Shown here: in pieces, positions 52,008-59,943 of the stretch
Numbering within the stretch: the first letter of the stretch is position 1
How the letters are laid out: the number at the start of each line of letters is the position of its first letter
DNA from: Bifidobacterium sp. ESL0732
GTDB taxonomy: Bacteria; Actinomycetota; Actinomycetes; Actinomycetales; Bifidobacteriaceae
Assembly (NCBI RefSeq): GCF_029395535.1
Contig: NZ_CP113920.1
Span: 1,736,001 to 1,800,000, forward strand
Reading direction: 5' to 3'
DNA: 64,000 nucleotides
The notes under the pieces: model-generated
The model's database searches: none
What the model was told of the DNA's origin: nothing
What the model saw: only the letters and a program-made list of their open reading frames with translations
Translations under genes and position numbers: made by a program

Positions 52008-53832
52008 CGTCATCATCCCCCTTGCCCTGGTTCTTCGTCTGGGATTCGTAAATCGAGCGGTATTCCTCGCACGTTTTCAAGAGCTCATCGTGAGTGCCGT
52101 GGTCGAGGATCTTGCCTTCCTCCATCACGATGATCTCATCGGATTCCTGCACGGATGCAAGCCTCTGGGCGATGATGATCTTCGTGGTGTCGGGGATCTC
52201 GGTGGAGAAGGCGTTGCGAATCAGCTTGTCCGTCTTGGTATCGACGGCGCTGGTGGAGTCGTCGAGAATCAGAATCTGCGGCTTCTTCAACAGCGCTCGG
52301 GCGATGCACAAGCGTTGCCTCTGCCCACCGGAAACGTTCGAACCGCCTTCCTCGATATAGGTGTCGTAGCCCTTGGGGAATTCGCGAATGAACCCATCGG
52401 CCTGTGCCAACTTGCAGACGCGAACCACGTCCTCGTCGGTGGCGTCGGGATTGCCCCAGCGGATGTTCTCGGCGATGGTACCGGTAAAGAGGACGTTCTT
52501 CTGCAGCACCATGGCCACAGCGTCGCGCAAAGCGACCAGGTCGTAGTCGCGTACGTCGTGTCCGCCGACTTCAAGCGAGCCGGACGACACGTCATAAAGC
52601 CGCGGAATAAGCTGCACGAGACTGGACTTCGACGAGCCGGTGCCGCCGACGATGCCGATGGTCTTGCCGGACTTGATATCGAGATTGATGTCTTCGAGCA
52701 CCGGTCGCTCACTGCCTTCAGAGTAGCGGAAGGTGACATCGTTGAATTTGATGGATCCGTTGGGAACCTTGGTGATCGGGTGGCTGTTGTCGCGCACCGT
52801 GCTCACTTCGTTCAAGACCTGGCAGATACGTTCGGCGTCGGCGCGGGAGATGACGACCATGACCACGATCATCGAGACCATATTAAGGGACATCAATATC
52901 TGCATGGCGTAGGTGACCAGCGCGGTCAGATCGCCGGTGGTCAGGCCCAACATCGGATTGTTGTGCGAGGCGACAATCTGCTTGGTGCCCATCCAGGAGA
53001 TAATGAGCATCGCGCCGTAAACGCAGGTGTTCAGAATCGGCCAGTTGAAGGCCATGACGTGCTCGGCCCTGCAGTAAAGCCTGAAGATGCGCTGGGAGAC
53101 GCGGCCGAACTTGCGGTCCTCGTGCTCCTCTCGGTCATAGGACTTGACCACGCGGATACCCTGCAGGTTCTCGTCGACGATGTTGTTCAGGTGGTCGTAA
53201 GTATGGAAGACCTTTTCGAAAATCGGGTGTACGGAAAGCGCCAGCCCGGTAAGTGCCACCCCGAGGATCGGGATAATGACAAGGAACACCATCGAAATCG
53301 AATGGCTGATTCTAAAGGAGAAAATCCAGGCGACGATGACCATCATCGGAGCGCGCACGGCCACGCGGATGATCATCTGGAAAGCGAACTGGATGTTGGT
53401 GACATCGGTGGTCAAACGGGTGATGATTGAGCCGGTGGAGAACCGATCGATGTTGGTGAAGCTGAAGGACTGCACCTTCTCGAAGAGATCGTGGCGCAGG
53501 TTCTTGGCGAAACCGGACGAGCCAATAGCCGCGTAGCGCCCGGACATGAACCCGGCGAAGAGCGAAACCACAGCGCAGCCGAGCAAGATAAGGCCGAATT
53601 TCCAGATCGCCGGCATCGAGCCGCCGGAAACGCCTTGGTCGATCAGCTGGGCCATGATGGTGGGAATCACGATTTCGAGGATGCTCTCGACCATCACGAA
53701 AGCCGGGGCCAACAGGCTTTCGCGCTTGTATTCACGCAGACTGTGCAGCAACGTACGTATCAGGTGTTTGGGGTGTTCCTCACTCGTTGCCATCACCTGC
53801 GCGTTCTGGGGAGCATCAAGTGCCTTGCTCAT
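51952..53832 (-). CDS. heterodimeric ABC exporter subunit with degenerate Walker B
   Basis: This is the upstream, 626-residue partner. It has six membrane helices (about 40-320) and an ATPase with VGGTGSSKSSLVQLIPRLYD (Walker A), a canonical NVSGGQRQRLCIARALL signature, and Walker B ILILDDSTSAVDTKTD in which Asp replaces the catalytic Glu. The heterodimer would thus have one active and one degenerate nucleotide site. The C-terminal tail is acidic and ends in CYC, within the overlap with the next gene. ATG 53832 has GAGG five bases upstream; 17 earlier codons are unlikely. No regulator is adjacent. Confidence 0.93.
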   Translation of the reverse strand: MSKALDAPQNAQVMATSEEHPKHLIRTLLHSLREYKRESLLAPAFVMVESILEIVIPTIMAQLIDQGVSGGSMPAIWKFGLILLGCAVVSLFAGFMSGRYAAIGSSGFAKNLRHDLFEKVQSFSFTNIDRFSTGSIITRLTTDVTNIQFAFQMIIRVAVRAPMMVIVAWIFSFRISHSISMVFLVIIPILGVALTGLALSVHPIFEKVFHTYDHLNNIVDENLQGIRVVKSYDREEHEDRKFGRVSQRIFRLYCRAEHVMAFNWPILNTCVYGAMLIISWMGTKQIVASHNNPMLGLTTGDLTALVTYAMQILMSLNMVSMIVVMVVISRADAERICQVLNEVSTVRDNSHPITKVPNGSIKFNDVTFRYSEGSERPVLEDINLDIKSGKTIGIVGGTGSSKSSLVQLIPRLYDVSSGSLEVGGHDVRDYDLVALRDAVAMVLQKNVLFTGTIAENIRWGNPDATDEDVVRVCKLAQADGFIREFPKGYDTYIEEGGSNVSGGQRQRLCIARALLKKPQILILDDSTSAVDTKTDKLIRNAFSTEIPDTTKIIIAQRLASVQESDEIIVMEEGKILDHGTHDELLKTCEEYRSIYESQTKNQGKGDDDDERSNNDYEEQQRAECYC

Positions 53833-54250
53833 CCATTCCTCTTTCTTTTCTTGCTTTGACGTCAACCGTCGCTTCTCCCCCATGACTTTCGTCCCGCTTG
53901 ATGCCGATACGGCGTATGAAATTCGCGGCGTATATCCGGCCAGAAGCGAGGGACTACTGAAGCCGACAGACTATATAACGCTATTACGAACCGGCTACAT
54001 TATTGTTGAGAAAACACGTACCCGATAATTCAAAATTAGCCAGCCCCAAATGTTCTATCTGTTTACTTTTTTATGCTCTGAGAGTATTTCTTCACTGCGT
54101 CTTTTTCGTTTTTATTGTTTTTCCAATTAAGGGAATCAACAGGACCAGCGAAATTACGATAAACTTATTTTTCATCAACTATTACTCTGATACAATACTT
54201 ACCGACCGGACGGTAACTATGCTGTTGCCGTAAAAACAAGGAGGAAATGC
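53833..54250. promoter_or_regulatory. divergent promoter region, ABC exporter / MFS-1
   Basis: No gene lies in these 418 bases. The right half is AT-rich and carries the MFS-1 promoter and operator (separate entry). Promoter elements for the exporter genes on the minus strand were not clear. Confidence 0.45.
54191..54216 (+). promoter_or_regulatory. MFS-1 promoter -10 and 18-bp TetR-type operator
   Basis: A TACAAT -10 (54191-54196) is followed after two bases by TTACCGACCGGACGGTAA (54199-54216), a 6-bp inverted repeat with a 6-base centre. A repressor bound here would cover the transcription start. The same arrangement is found before the esterase and MFS-2 genes. Confidence 0.75.
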
Positions 54251-55531
54251 ATGGAAGCAGAAACACAACCAGAAATATTTGTGACTCCACCTAATCTGGC
54301 GCCTGATACGCAAAAGCCGCTGGAACACAAGATTCGCTTTGCTACTGGCTTTGCGCTGGTCTCGATTCTATGGGCTCTCCCCTTCAGCATGGGTTCCGGC
54401 GTACTGCTGCCACAGGTCTTCTCCGGTATCAAGGGCATCTCCGCTGAAGGAGCGCTCGGCACGATGAACGCAGTCAGCTCGATCTTCGCACTGGTCTCGA
54501 ACATCGTTTTCGGTACCTTCTCCGACGTCTCCAAATTCAAAATCGGCAAGCGCACCCCATGGATCGTCGCCGGCGGTGTCATCGGCGCCGCAGGTTACTT
54601 CCTGACAGCTCACTCCACTTCGCTGCTGTGGATGGTCATCGGCTGGTGTATCGTACAGATCGGCATCAACTGCCTCATCGCCCCTGCCGTCGCCGTACTT
54701 TCCGACCGCATCCCCGAGGATGTGCGCGGCACCTTCTCCGCTCTCTATGGCGCCGGCCAGATCGTCGGTATGCAGGCTGGCAACTTTATCGGCAGCTTCT
54801 TCCTGACCAAGCTCAACACCGGTCTGACCATCGGCACCTGCGTCTTCCTCTTCTCCGGCATCATCACCGTACTGATTTGGCCGCGTGAGAAGTCCGCTGA
54901 AAACAACACCAAAGCGACTTCCGTAACCGACATCCTCAAGTCGTTCATCCCGCCGACCAAGAACTGCCGCGACTTCTATCTCGCCCTCTTCGGCCGCCTC
55001 GCCTTCGTCATCGGCTCGTTCATGATCTCCGGCTACCAGCTTCTGATTCTCGAGCGCTACGTACATTTGAGCGTCAAAGATGCGGGTACCGCAATGCAGG
55101 TCATGGCCGTCATCACGCTGGTCGCCACCATTTTGGCCTCCGTGGTTTCCGGCCCGCTTTCCGATTTCTTGCATCGCCGTAAGTTCATCGTCGCCATCGC
55201 CTGCGTCATCATCGCCTTGGGCATGCTCGTGGCATGGCTGATCCCTACCACCACCGGCGTCTACATCTACGCGACGCTCGCAGGTCTCGGCAACGGCTGC
55301 TACATGTCCGTTGACCAGGCCTTGAACGTCGATGTCCTACCCAACCCGCAGGAAGCCGGCAAGGACCTCGGCATCCTGAACCTCGCCAACACCATCGGCC
55401 AGGCTCTCGCCCCCGCCTTCACCACCCTGTTCATCGGTATCACCGGTGGCTACAGGGGTGTCTTCCCTGTAGCCATCGTCTTCATGCTCGTCGGCACCAT
55501 CTTCATCATGATGATCCGCAAGGTCAAGTAA
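54251..55531 (+). CDS. GPH/sucrose-symporter-like MFS transporter (copy 1)
   Basis: This 426-residue protein with 12 predicted helices is probably a cation-coupled sugar or glycoside symporter. FGTFSDVSKFKIGKRTPWIV after helix 2 matches the SDxxxxxxGKRxPxI pattern of GPH/sucrose-type carriers. SGPLSDFLHRRKFIV is the equivalent loop in the second half, and GLGNGCYMSVDQALNVDVLP is shared with copy 2. AAGGAGG lies close to the ATG. It is controlled by the operator at 54199-54216 and ended by a hairpin at 55591-55619. The substrate is unknown; neighbouring esterase and GH3 genes suggest a plant glycoside. Confidence 0.9.
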   Translation: MEAETQPEIFVTPPNLAPDTQKPLEHKIRFATGFALVSILWALPFSMGSGVLLPQVFSGIKGISAEGALGTMNAVSSIFALVSNIVFGTFSDVSKFKIGKRTPWIVAGGVIGAAGYFLTAHSTSLLWMVIGWCIVQIGINCLIAPAVAVLSDRIPEDVRGTFSALYGAGQIVGMQAGNFIGSFFLTKLNTGLTIGTCVFLFSGIITVLIWPREKSAENNTKATSVTDILKSFIPPTKNCRDFYLALFGRLAFVIGSFMISGYQLLILERYVHLSVKDAGTAMQVMAVITLVATILASVVSGPLSDFLHRRKFIVAIACVIIALGMLVAWLIPTTTGVYIYATLAGLGNGCYMSVDQALNVDVLPNPQEAGKDLGILNLANTIGQALAPAFTTLFIGITGGYRGVFPVAIVFMLVGTIFIMMIRKVK

Positions 55532-55590
55532 GACCAGACAGTCCATAAATCAATATGTGGCGTTGCAAGCCTTGCACACCAACTTTCGAA

Positions 55591-55625
55591 AGCCCTTCCA
55601 GGATGTATCTGGAAGGGCTTTCGTT
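55591..55625 (+). terminator. terminator of MFS-1
   Basis: AGCCCTTCCA (55591-55600) pairs perfectly with 55610-55619 around a 9-base loop, and TTTCGTT follows. Confidence 0.85.
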
Positions 55626-55679
55626 GTACGTTACAGAATAAGACATGCAGAACAATCCAGACATTTTATACTTTCCTGC

Positions 55680-55705
55680 TATATTACTTACCGACCGAAA
55701 GGTAA
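55680..55705 (+). promoter_or_regulatory. esterase promoter -10 and TetR-type operator
   Basis: An extended -10 TGCTATATT (hexamer 55680-55685) is followed after two bases by TTACCGACCGAAAGGTAA (55688-55705), the second copy of the 18-bp operator. A further GGTAA/TTACC repeat adjoins it. Confidence 0.75.
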
Positions 55706-55747
55706 TGGTAAAGTTACCGATAACAATGAAGTGAAAGCTGGGTAATC

Positions 55748-56776
55748 ATGCCTATTGATTTGACCATCAGTGACGAAGAACGAAAGGTGCTGTCCACCTG
55801 GACGGAATTGGACGGAGACCTCGAAGGCTGCGACCCCAAATACGCCCAAGTAGCGCTTGGGCTGCGCTTGCTTTTCGGACGCGGAGACAGGTCACGTGCC
55901 GCCTACTGGGAGAATCCGGAAGGTATCGACCTGATTACCGACATCGACTATGCCGGAGACGGCATCCGGGCTCACAAGCTTGACCTGTATCTGCCGCACG
56001 ATGCTGTGGTCCGCGGCGGCAAAACCACCCCGGTCTATATCGACATCCACGGCGGCGGATTCATGTACGGGCACAAGGAACTCAACCGCAACTTCAACAC
56101 CCACCTTGCACAAAAGGGCTTCGCGGTGTTCTCGCTGAACTATCGTCCCGCACCGGAAACCGACTTCCTTGGTCAGCTCACCGATATCGAACAGGGATTC
56201 GCTTGGATTGCCGCCCACCTCGCCGACTATCCGGTGGATCCGAATTCGGTATTCATCACGGGCGACTCCGCAGGCGGCACGCTGGGCCTCTATTCGGTGG
56301 CGCTCGAACGCAGCGAGAAGATGGCCAAAGACTTCGGCATTGCCCAAGCTGGCCTCAACCTCAAGGGCGGTGCCTTCATCTCCGGGCTGTTCGACTTGAC
56401 CGACTATATGGCAGCGGTCGAAACGCCCGCAAGCGGCGAAGGCGGCGATCCGACCGATATCGTCGCGCTGATTGCTCCGTTCTTTTTCAAGTCGATTCAC
56501 GACAAGGCCATCCAATGGGCCGACCTCAACTATCTGGTAGCCAACGTCGACCTGCCGCCGCTTTTCCTCAACACCAGCAACGACGACTTCATCCAATTCA
56601 GCTCGTTGCAACTGGCTATGATGCTGAGCCAAAATGGCAAGGATTTCGAAATCCACGACCGCCACACCAAGCGCGGCGAATCGCTGGGCCACGTCTATCC
56701 GGTGGGAATGAGCTGGCTCGAAGAAAGCCAAGAGACGCTGCAACAGATCAAGGGTTTTTCCTATAACCTAATCTGA
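55748..56776 (+). CDS. alpha/beta hydrolase of the acetyl-esterase/HSL family
   Basis: This 342-residue cytosolic esterase has the oxyanion-hole motif DIHGGGFMYGHKE, the nucleophile elbow FITGDSAGGTLGL, a probable catalytic Asp in NTSNDDFIQF and the His in ESLGHVYPVGM. This is the HSL/acetyl-esterase order. There is no signal peptide, so it acts on imported substrates, for example removing acyl groups from a glycoside brought in by the adjacent transporter (inference). It is transcribed from its own operator-bearing promoter and ends at a strong terminator. Confidence 0.9.
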   Translation: MPIDLTISDEERKVLSTWTELDGDLEGCDPKYAQVALGLRLLFGRGDRSRAAYWENPEGIDLITDIDYAGDGIRAHKLDLYLPHDAVVRGGKTTPVYIDIHGGGFMYGHKELNRNFNTHLAQKGFAVFSLNYRPAPETDFLGQLTDIEQGFAWIAAHLADYPVDPNSVFITGDSAGGTLGLYSVALERSEKMAKDFGIAQAGLNLKGGAFISGLFDLTDYMAAVETPASGEGGDPTDIVALIAPFFFKSIHDKAIQWADLNYLVANVDLPPLFLNTSNDDFIQFSSLQLAMMLSQNGKDFEIHDRHTKRGESLGHVYPVGMSWLEESQETLQQIKGFSYNLI

Positions 56777-56802
56777 TTTAATCTGATTGTAAAAACGAAG
56801 TC

Positions 56803-56843
56803 GGGCCGCTGCACAGAATCGGTGCAGTGGCCCTTTTGTTTTC
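56803..56843 (+). terminator. terminator of esterase gene
   Basis: A 12-bp stem containing one G-T pair (56803-56814 with 56822-56833) is followed by TTTTGTTTT. Confidence 0.88.
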
Positions 56844-56883
56844 AAACATGCCGGACATTATTATCATCAAAGAATGGCATGCT

Positions 56884-56958
56884 GGCCGTTTGACAGTTGC
56901 CGTGGTCCGCCTGCTCGTCGGTACAATCTTCATCATGCTCATCCTCAACGTGAAGTAA
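56884..56958 (+). pseudogene. 3' remnant of a third MFS transporter gene
   Basis: The frame ends VRLLVGTIFIMLILNVK and stop. It is nearly the same as the last residues of MFS-1 and MFS-2 (FMLVGTIFIMMIRKVK and FLLVGTVFIMMIRKVK). Only about 25 codons remain, with no start or upstream body. It is followed by a terminator (56979-57016), as an intact gene would be. This shows a third copy once stood between the esterase and tetR-1 genes. Confidence 0.75.
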
Positions 56959-56978
56959 CGACAAACCGACCAATCAAA

Positions 56979-57016
56979 AATGCCGTGTTCTACGTTTCAC
57001 TGGACACGGCATTTTT
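56979..57016 (+). terminator. terminator behind the MFS remnant
   Basis: AATGCCGTGT pairs with ACACGGCATT across a loop of about 15 bases, and TTTTA follows. It is a leftover of the lost gene or now serves read-through from the esterase. Confidence 0.8.
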
Positions 57017-57073
57017 ATGCGGTTTCACAACCCATATCCGATAAAAAATATATACGACATCGAATATTCCAAC

Positions 57074-57095
57074 GGTCTAGCACATAGAGGATAAT
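57074..57095 (+). promoter_or_regulatory. tetR-1 promoter
   Basis: GGTCTAGCACATAG (57074-57087) is followed two bases later by GATAAT (57090-57095). The same 14-mer at the same distance from a GACAAT stands before tetR-2 (59282-59303), so the two promoters derive from one ancestor. Confidence 0.65.
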
Positions 57096-57129
57096 AGAAG
57101 ATTGTCGTATAAAAAAGAGGTCCATACAG

Positions 57130-57732
57130 ATGTTGCATCTTCCCCGTGCAAAGAAACACGATAACGGCGTCGACAGCCGCACTGCCATACTCAACGCCGC
57201 CGTCGTCTCTTTCGGAGAACTCGGATACTACGGAACCTCACTGCAGAAAATCGCCAACACCGTAGGCATGACCAAAGCAGGTGTGCTCCACCACGTCGGC
57301 AGCAAAGAGGGGTTGCTCGATATCGTGCTCAACGAAGTCTACGACGACGCAACCGATAGCATCGTAGTAGGCTATATCGATGCCAAACGGCCGCTCATCG
57401 CCGAAATGTGGCGCGCCGTCGTGGCTATCAATTCGAAACGGCCGGAACAAGTGCATATGTTCTCCACGCTTGACGCGGAATCCATCGACCCCAAACACCC
57501 AGCCCACAATTATTTCAAAAATCGCGATCAACACGTCGTCGACGTCACCCTGAAGACCAAATGGGTCGTTCCAGAGGGCATCGATATCAAGGACTTTGTT
57601 CAGGCCGGGTTCAGTATGATGGATGGCATCCAGTTGCGCTGGCTTCGCTCTCCGGAACGTGACTTGAACGAGATGTGGGCCGAATGCGAAGCCGAACTCA
57701 TGCCGATGCCGATGTGGGAAGGATACCGGTAA
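57130..57732 (+). CDS. TetR/AcrR family regulator (copy 1)
   Basis: This 200-residue repressor has the N-terminal helix-turn-helix FGELGYYGTSLQKIANTVGM with TKAGVLHHVGSKEGLLDIVL, then a ligand-binding domain ending QLRWLRSPERDLNEMWAECE and a short Met/Pro tail. AAGAGG precedes the ATG by about ten bases. It is very similar to copy 2 at 59336, especially in the DNA-binding half, so both may bind the same 18-bp operators. Likely targets are MFS-1, the esterase and MFS-2 (inference). The inducer is unknown, possibly an aglycone or phenolic. Confidence 0.92.
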   Translation: MLHLPRAKKHDNGVDSRTAILNAAVVSFGELGYYGTSLQKIANTVGMTKAGVLHHVGSKEGLLDIVLNEVYDDATDSIVVGYIDAKRPLIAEMWRAVVAINSKRPEQVHMFSTLDAESIDPKHPAHNYFKNRDQHVVDVTLKTKWVVPEGIDIKDFVQAGFSMMDGIQLRWLRSPERDLNEMWAECEAELMPMPMWEGYR

Positions 57733-57783
57733 GCCGGTTTACTCGATACCCAAACCGTAACCAATGCTTTTCCCAACAAAAAT

Positions 57784-57818
57784 GGCGGTGTTGCACCCCT
57801 AAAGAGTGCGACACCGCC
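57784..57818. terminator. bidirectional terminator, tetR-1 / MFS-2
   Basis: GGCGGTGT(T)GCAC and GTGC(G)ACACCGCC form a stem with one mismatch. On the minus strand it is followed by ATTTTTG. Confidence 0.82.
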
Positions 57819-57854
57819 ACCGTTAATCTATGGTTGAGTTTTGGACTATATGTA

Positions 57855-59123
57855 TTACTTCACCTTGCGAATCATCATGATGAAGACCGTGCCGACGAGC
57901 AGGAAGATGATGGCGACAGGGAAGACACCCTTGTATCCACCGGTCATGCCGATGAACGCAGTAGTGAGGATCGGGGCGATGATCTGGCCCAGGGTGTTGG
58001 AGAGGTTGAGGATGCCGAGGTCCTTGCCGGCTTCCTGCGGGTTTGGCAGGACGTCGACGTTCAGGGCCTGGTCGACGGACATGTAGCAGCCGTTGCCAAG
58101 ACCGGCGAGCAACGCGTAGATATACATACCCATAGTAGTCGGCATAATCCAAGGCACGAGCATGCCGATGGCGATGATGACGCAGGCGATGACGACAATG
58201 AGCTTGCGGCGATGCAGGAAGTCTGAAAGAGGACCGGAGAGCGCAGACGCAAGGAGGGTGGTGATCATCGTGATGATCGACATGATCTGCATGGCGGTAC
58301 CAGCACCTTTGACGCTCAGGTGGATGTACTTCTCAAGAATGAGCAGCTGGAAGCCCTGGATCATGAAACAGCCGAGCGTGAACGTGAGACGACCTAGCAG
58401 AGCAAGGTAGAAGTCACGTGCGTTCTTGGTCGGCGGGATGAAGGACTTGAGGATTTCGGAGACCGACGTCGCCTTCGTATTGTTTTCTGCGGACTGCTCG
58501 CGCGGCCACACCAAGACGGTGATGATGCCGGAGAACAGGAAGATAATGGTGCCTAGGACAAGGCCAGTGTTGAGCTTGGTGAGGAAGAAGCCACCGACGA
58601 AAATACCCAACTGAACGCCAATCATCGTAGCCGCGCCGTAAACGGCGGAATAGGTGCCGCGAACGTTTTCAGGGATACGGTCGGAAAGCACGGCGACCGC
58701 AGGCGCGATCAGAGCGTTGATGCCGATCTCGACGATGCACCAGCCGACAACGATCCACAGCAAAGTCTTGGATTGCGAGGTGATGAAATAGCCCACCGCA
58801 CTGATGACGCCGCCGGAGATGATCCACGGCGTACGCTTGCCGATCTTGAACTTCGAAACATCGGACAGGGCGCCGAAAACGATATTGGCAACGAGCGCGA
58901 AGAAGACGCTCACCGAGTTCATGGTGGCGAGTGCACCTTCAGCAGAGATGCCGTGGATACTGGTAAATACCTGAGGCAGGAGAACGCCGGAGCCCATGGT
59001 GGCCGGCAACGCCCCTAAAAGGGAGACCAGTGCGAATCCTAAGGCGAATCGCACTTTATGAGTCAGCGGTTTTCCTGTATCGGGTGCGAGATCCGACACG
59101 ACTTCTGTGTTAGATGTTTCCAT
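57855..59123 (-). CDS. GPH/sucrose-symporter-like MFS transporter (copy 2)
   Basis: This 422-residue paralogue of MFS-1 has the same landmarks: FGALSDVSKFKIGKRTPWII, SGPLSDFLHRRKLIV, GLGNGCYMSVDQALNVDVLP and VFIMMIRKVK at the end. It is in the opposite orientation, between the two tetR genes. Its promoter carries a third, slightly degenerate operator at 59169-59186. High overall similarity to MFS-1 suggests a recent duplication; differences cluster in the cytosolic termini and helices 4-7. Confidence 0.9.
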   Translation of the reverse strand: METSNTEVVSDLAPDTGKPLTHKVRFALGFALVSLLGALPATMGSGVLLPQVFTSIHGISAEGALATMNSVSVFFALVANIVFGALSDVSKFKIGKRTPWIISGGVISAVGYFITSQSKTLLWIVVGWCIVEIGINALIAPAVAVLSDRIPENVRGTYSAVYGAATMIGVQLGIFVGGFFLTKLNTGLVLGTIIFLFSGIITVLVWPREQSAENNTKATSVSEILKSFIPPTKNARDFYLALLGRLTFTLGCFMIQGFQLLILEKYIHLSVKGAGTAMQIMSIITMITTLLASALSGPLSDFLHRRKLIVVIACVIIAIGMLVPWIMPTTMGMYIYALLAGLGNGCYMSVDQALNVDVLPNPQEAGKDLGILNLSNTLGQIIAPILTTAFIGMTGGYKGVFPVAIIFLLVGTVFIMMIRKVK

Positions 59124-59168
59124 AATTGATACCTGTTTGAACCTTCCTTCGAAGCGGCAACTCCATAG

Positions 59169-59194
59169 TTGCCGCTTGGTCAGTAATTAGTCTA
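59169..59194 (-). promoter_or_regulatory. MFS-2 promoter -10 and TetR-type operator
   Basis: On the minus strand a TAGACT hexamer is followed after two bases by TTACTGACCAAGCGGCAA (59186 to 59169). This matches the MFS-1 operator at 13 of 18 positions, and the similarity continues downstream (AACTAT..GTTGCCG). Confidence 0.65.
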
Positions 59195-59281
59195 ACAGTT
59201 TCCAAATGAAAAGTAAAATCATCTAACTAATTATCTTTAGATGTTTCTCTATCTAAATGAATAGTTTTGCATAATTACCTA

Positions 59282-59303
59282 GGTCTAGCACATAGGAGAC
59301 AAT
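59282..59303 (+). promoter_or_regulatory. tetR-2 promoter
   Basis: GGTCTAGCACATAG (59282-59295) and GACAAT (59298-59303) repeat the tetR-1 promoter. TCGTATAAAAA downstream is also shared by both leaders. Confidence 0.65.
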
Positions 59304-59335
59304 GAGTGTTCTCGTATAAAAAGAGGCTTTTACAG

Positions 59336-59938
59336 ATGCTGCACCTTCCCCACGCAAAGAAACACGACAACGGCGCCGACAATCGCACCGCCATCCTCAA
59401 CGCCGCCGTCGTCTCCTTCGGAGAACTCGGATACTACGGCACCTCACTGCAGAAAATCGCCAACACCGTAGGCATGACCAAAGCAGGTGTGCTCCACCAC
59501 GTCGGCAGCAAAGAAGGCCTGCTCGACATCGTGCTCAACGAAATCTACGACCCCACCACCGAAAGCATCATGAACGGTTTCAGAATGACCGACCGCCCCA
59601 ATGTAGCACGCATGTGGCGCGAGGTCGTGGCCATCAACGCCGACCGTCCCGAGCAGGTCCACATGTTTTCTACATTGGACGCGGAAGCTATCGATCCCAA
59701 GCACCCTGCACACGAATACTTCAGAAAACGGGATCAAAATCTGGTGGAAGAAATGCTGCAGATTCCTTGGTACGTGCCGCAGAGCACCAATATCGGAGCC
59801 CTGCTACAGGCCGGATTCAGCATGATGGACGGCCTTCAACTGCGTTGGCTGCGCGCACCCGAACGTGACCTCAACAAGATGTGGGCCGAATGCGAAGCCG
59901 AGCTCATGCCGATACCTCAATGGGAAGGGTATCGGTAA
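59336..59938 (+). CDS. TetR/AcrR family regulator (copy 2)
   Basis: This 200-residue paralogue of the regulator at 57130 has a nearly identical DNA-binding domain (FGELGYYGTSLQKIANTVGM, TKAGVLHHVGSKEGLLDIVL). The ligand-binding half is more divergent between residues 75 and 160 (for example RMTDRPNVARMWREV), so the two may sense different inducers while sharing operators. AAGAGG lies about ten bases before ATG 59336; a GTG ten codons upstream is unlikely. It is convergent with the glutamate-cysteine ligase gene, with only five bases between the two stops. Confidence 0.92.
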   Translation: MLHLPHAKKHDNGADNRTAILNAAVVSFGELGYYGTSLQKIANTVGMTKAGVLHHVGSKEGLLDIVLNEIYDPTTESIMNGFRMTDRPNVARMWREVVAINADRPEQVHMFSTLDAEAIDPKHPAHEYFRKRDQNLVEEMLQIPWYVPQSTNIGALLQAGFSMMDGLQLRWLRAPERDLNKMWAECEAELMPIPQWEGYR

Positions 59939-59943
59939 GCCTC

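Noticed and set aside
49908-53832. CydDC (cytochrome bd assembly) for the ABC pair, because of the haem operon nearby
   Set aside because: Signature and Walker pattern fit LmrCD-type drug exporters, and no cydAB is adjacent.
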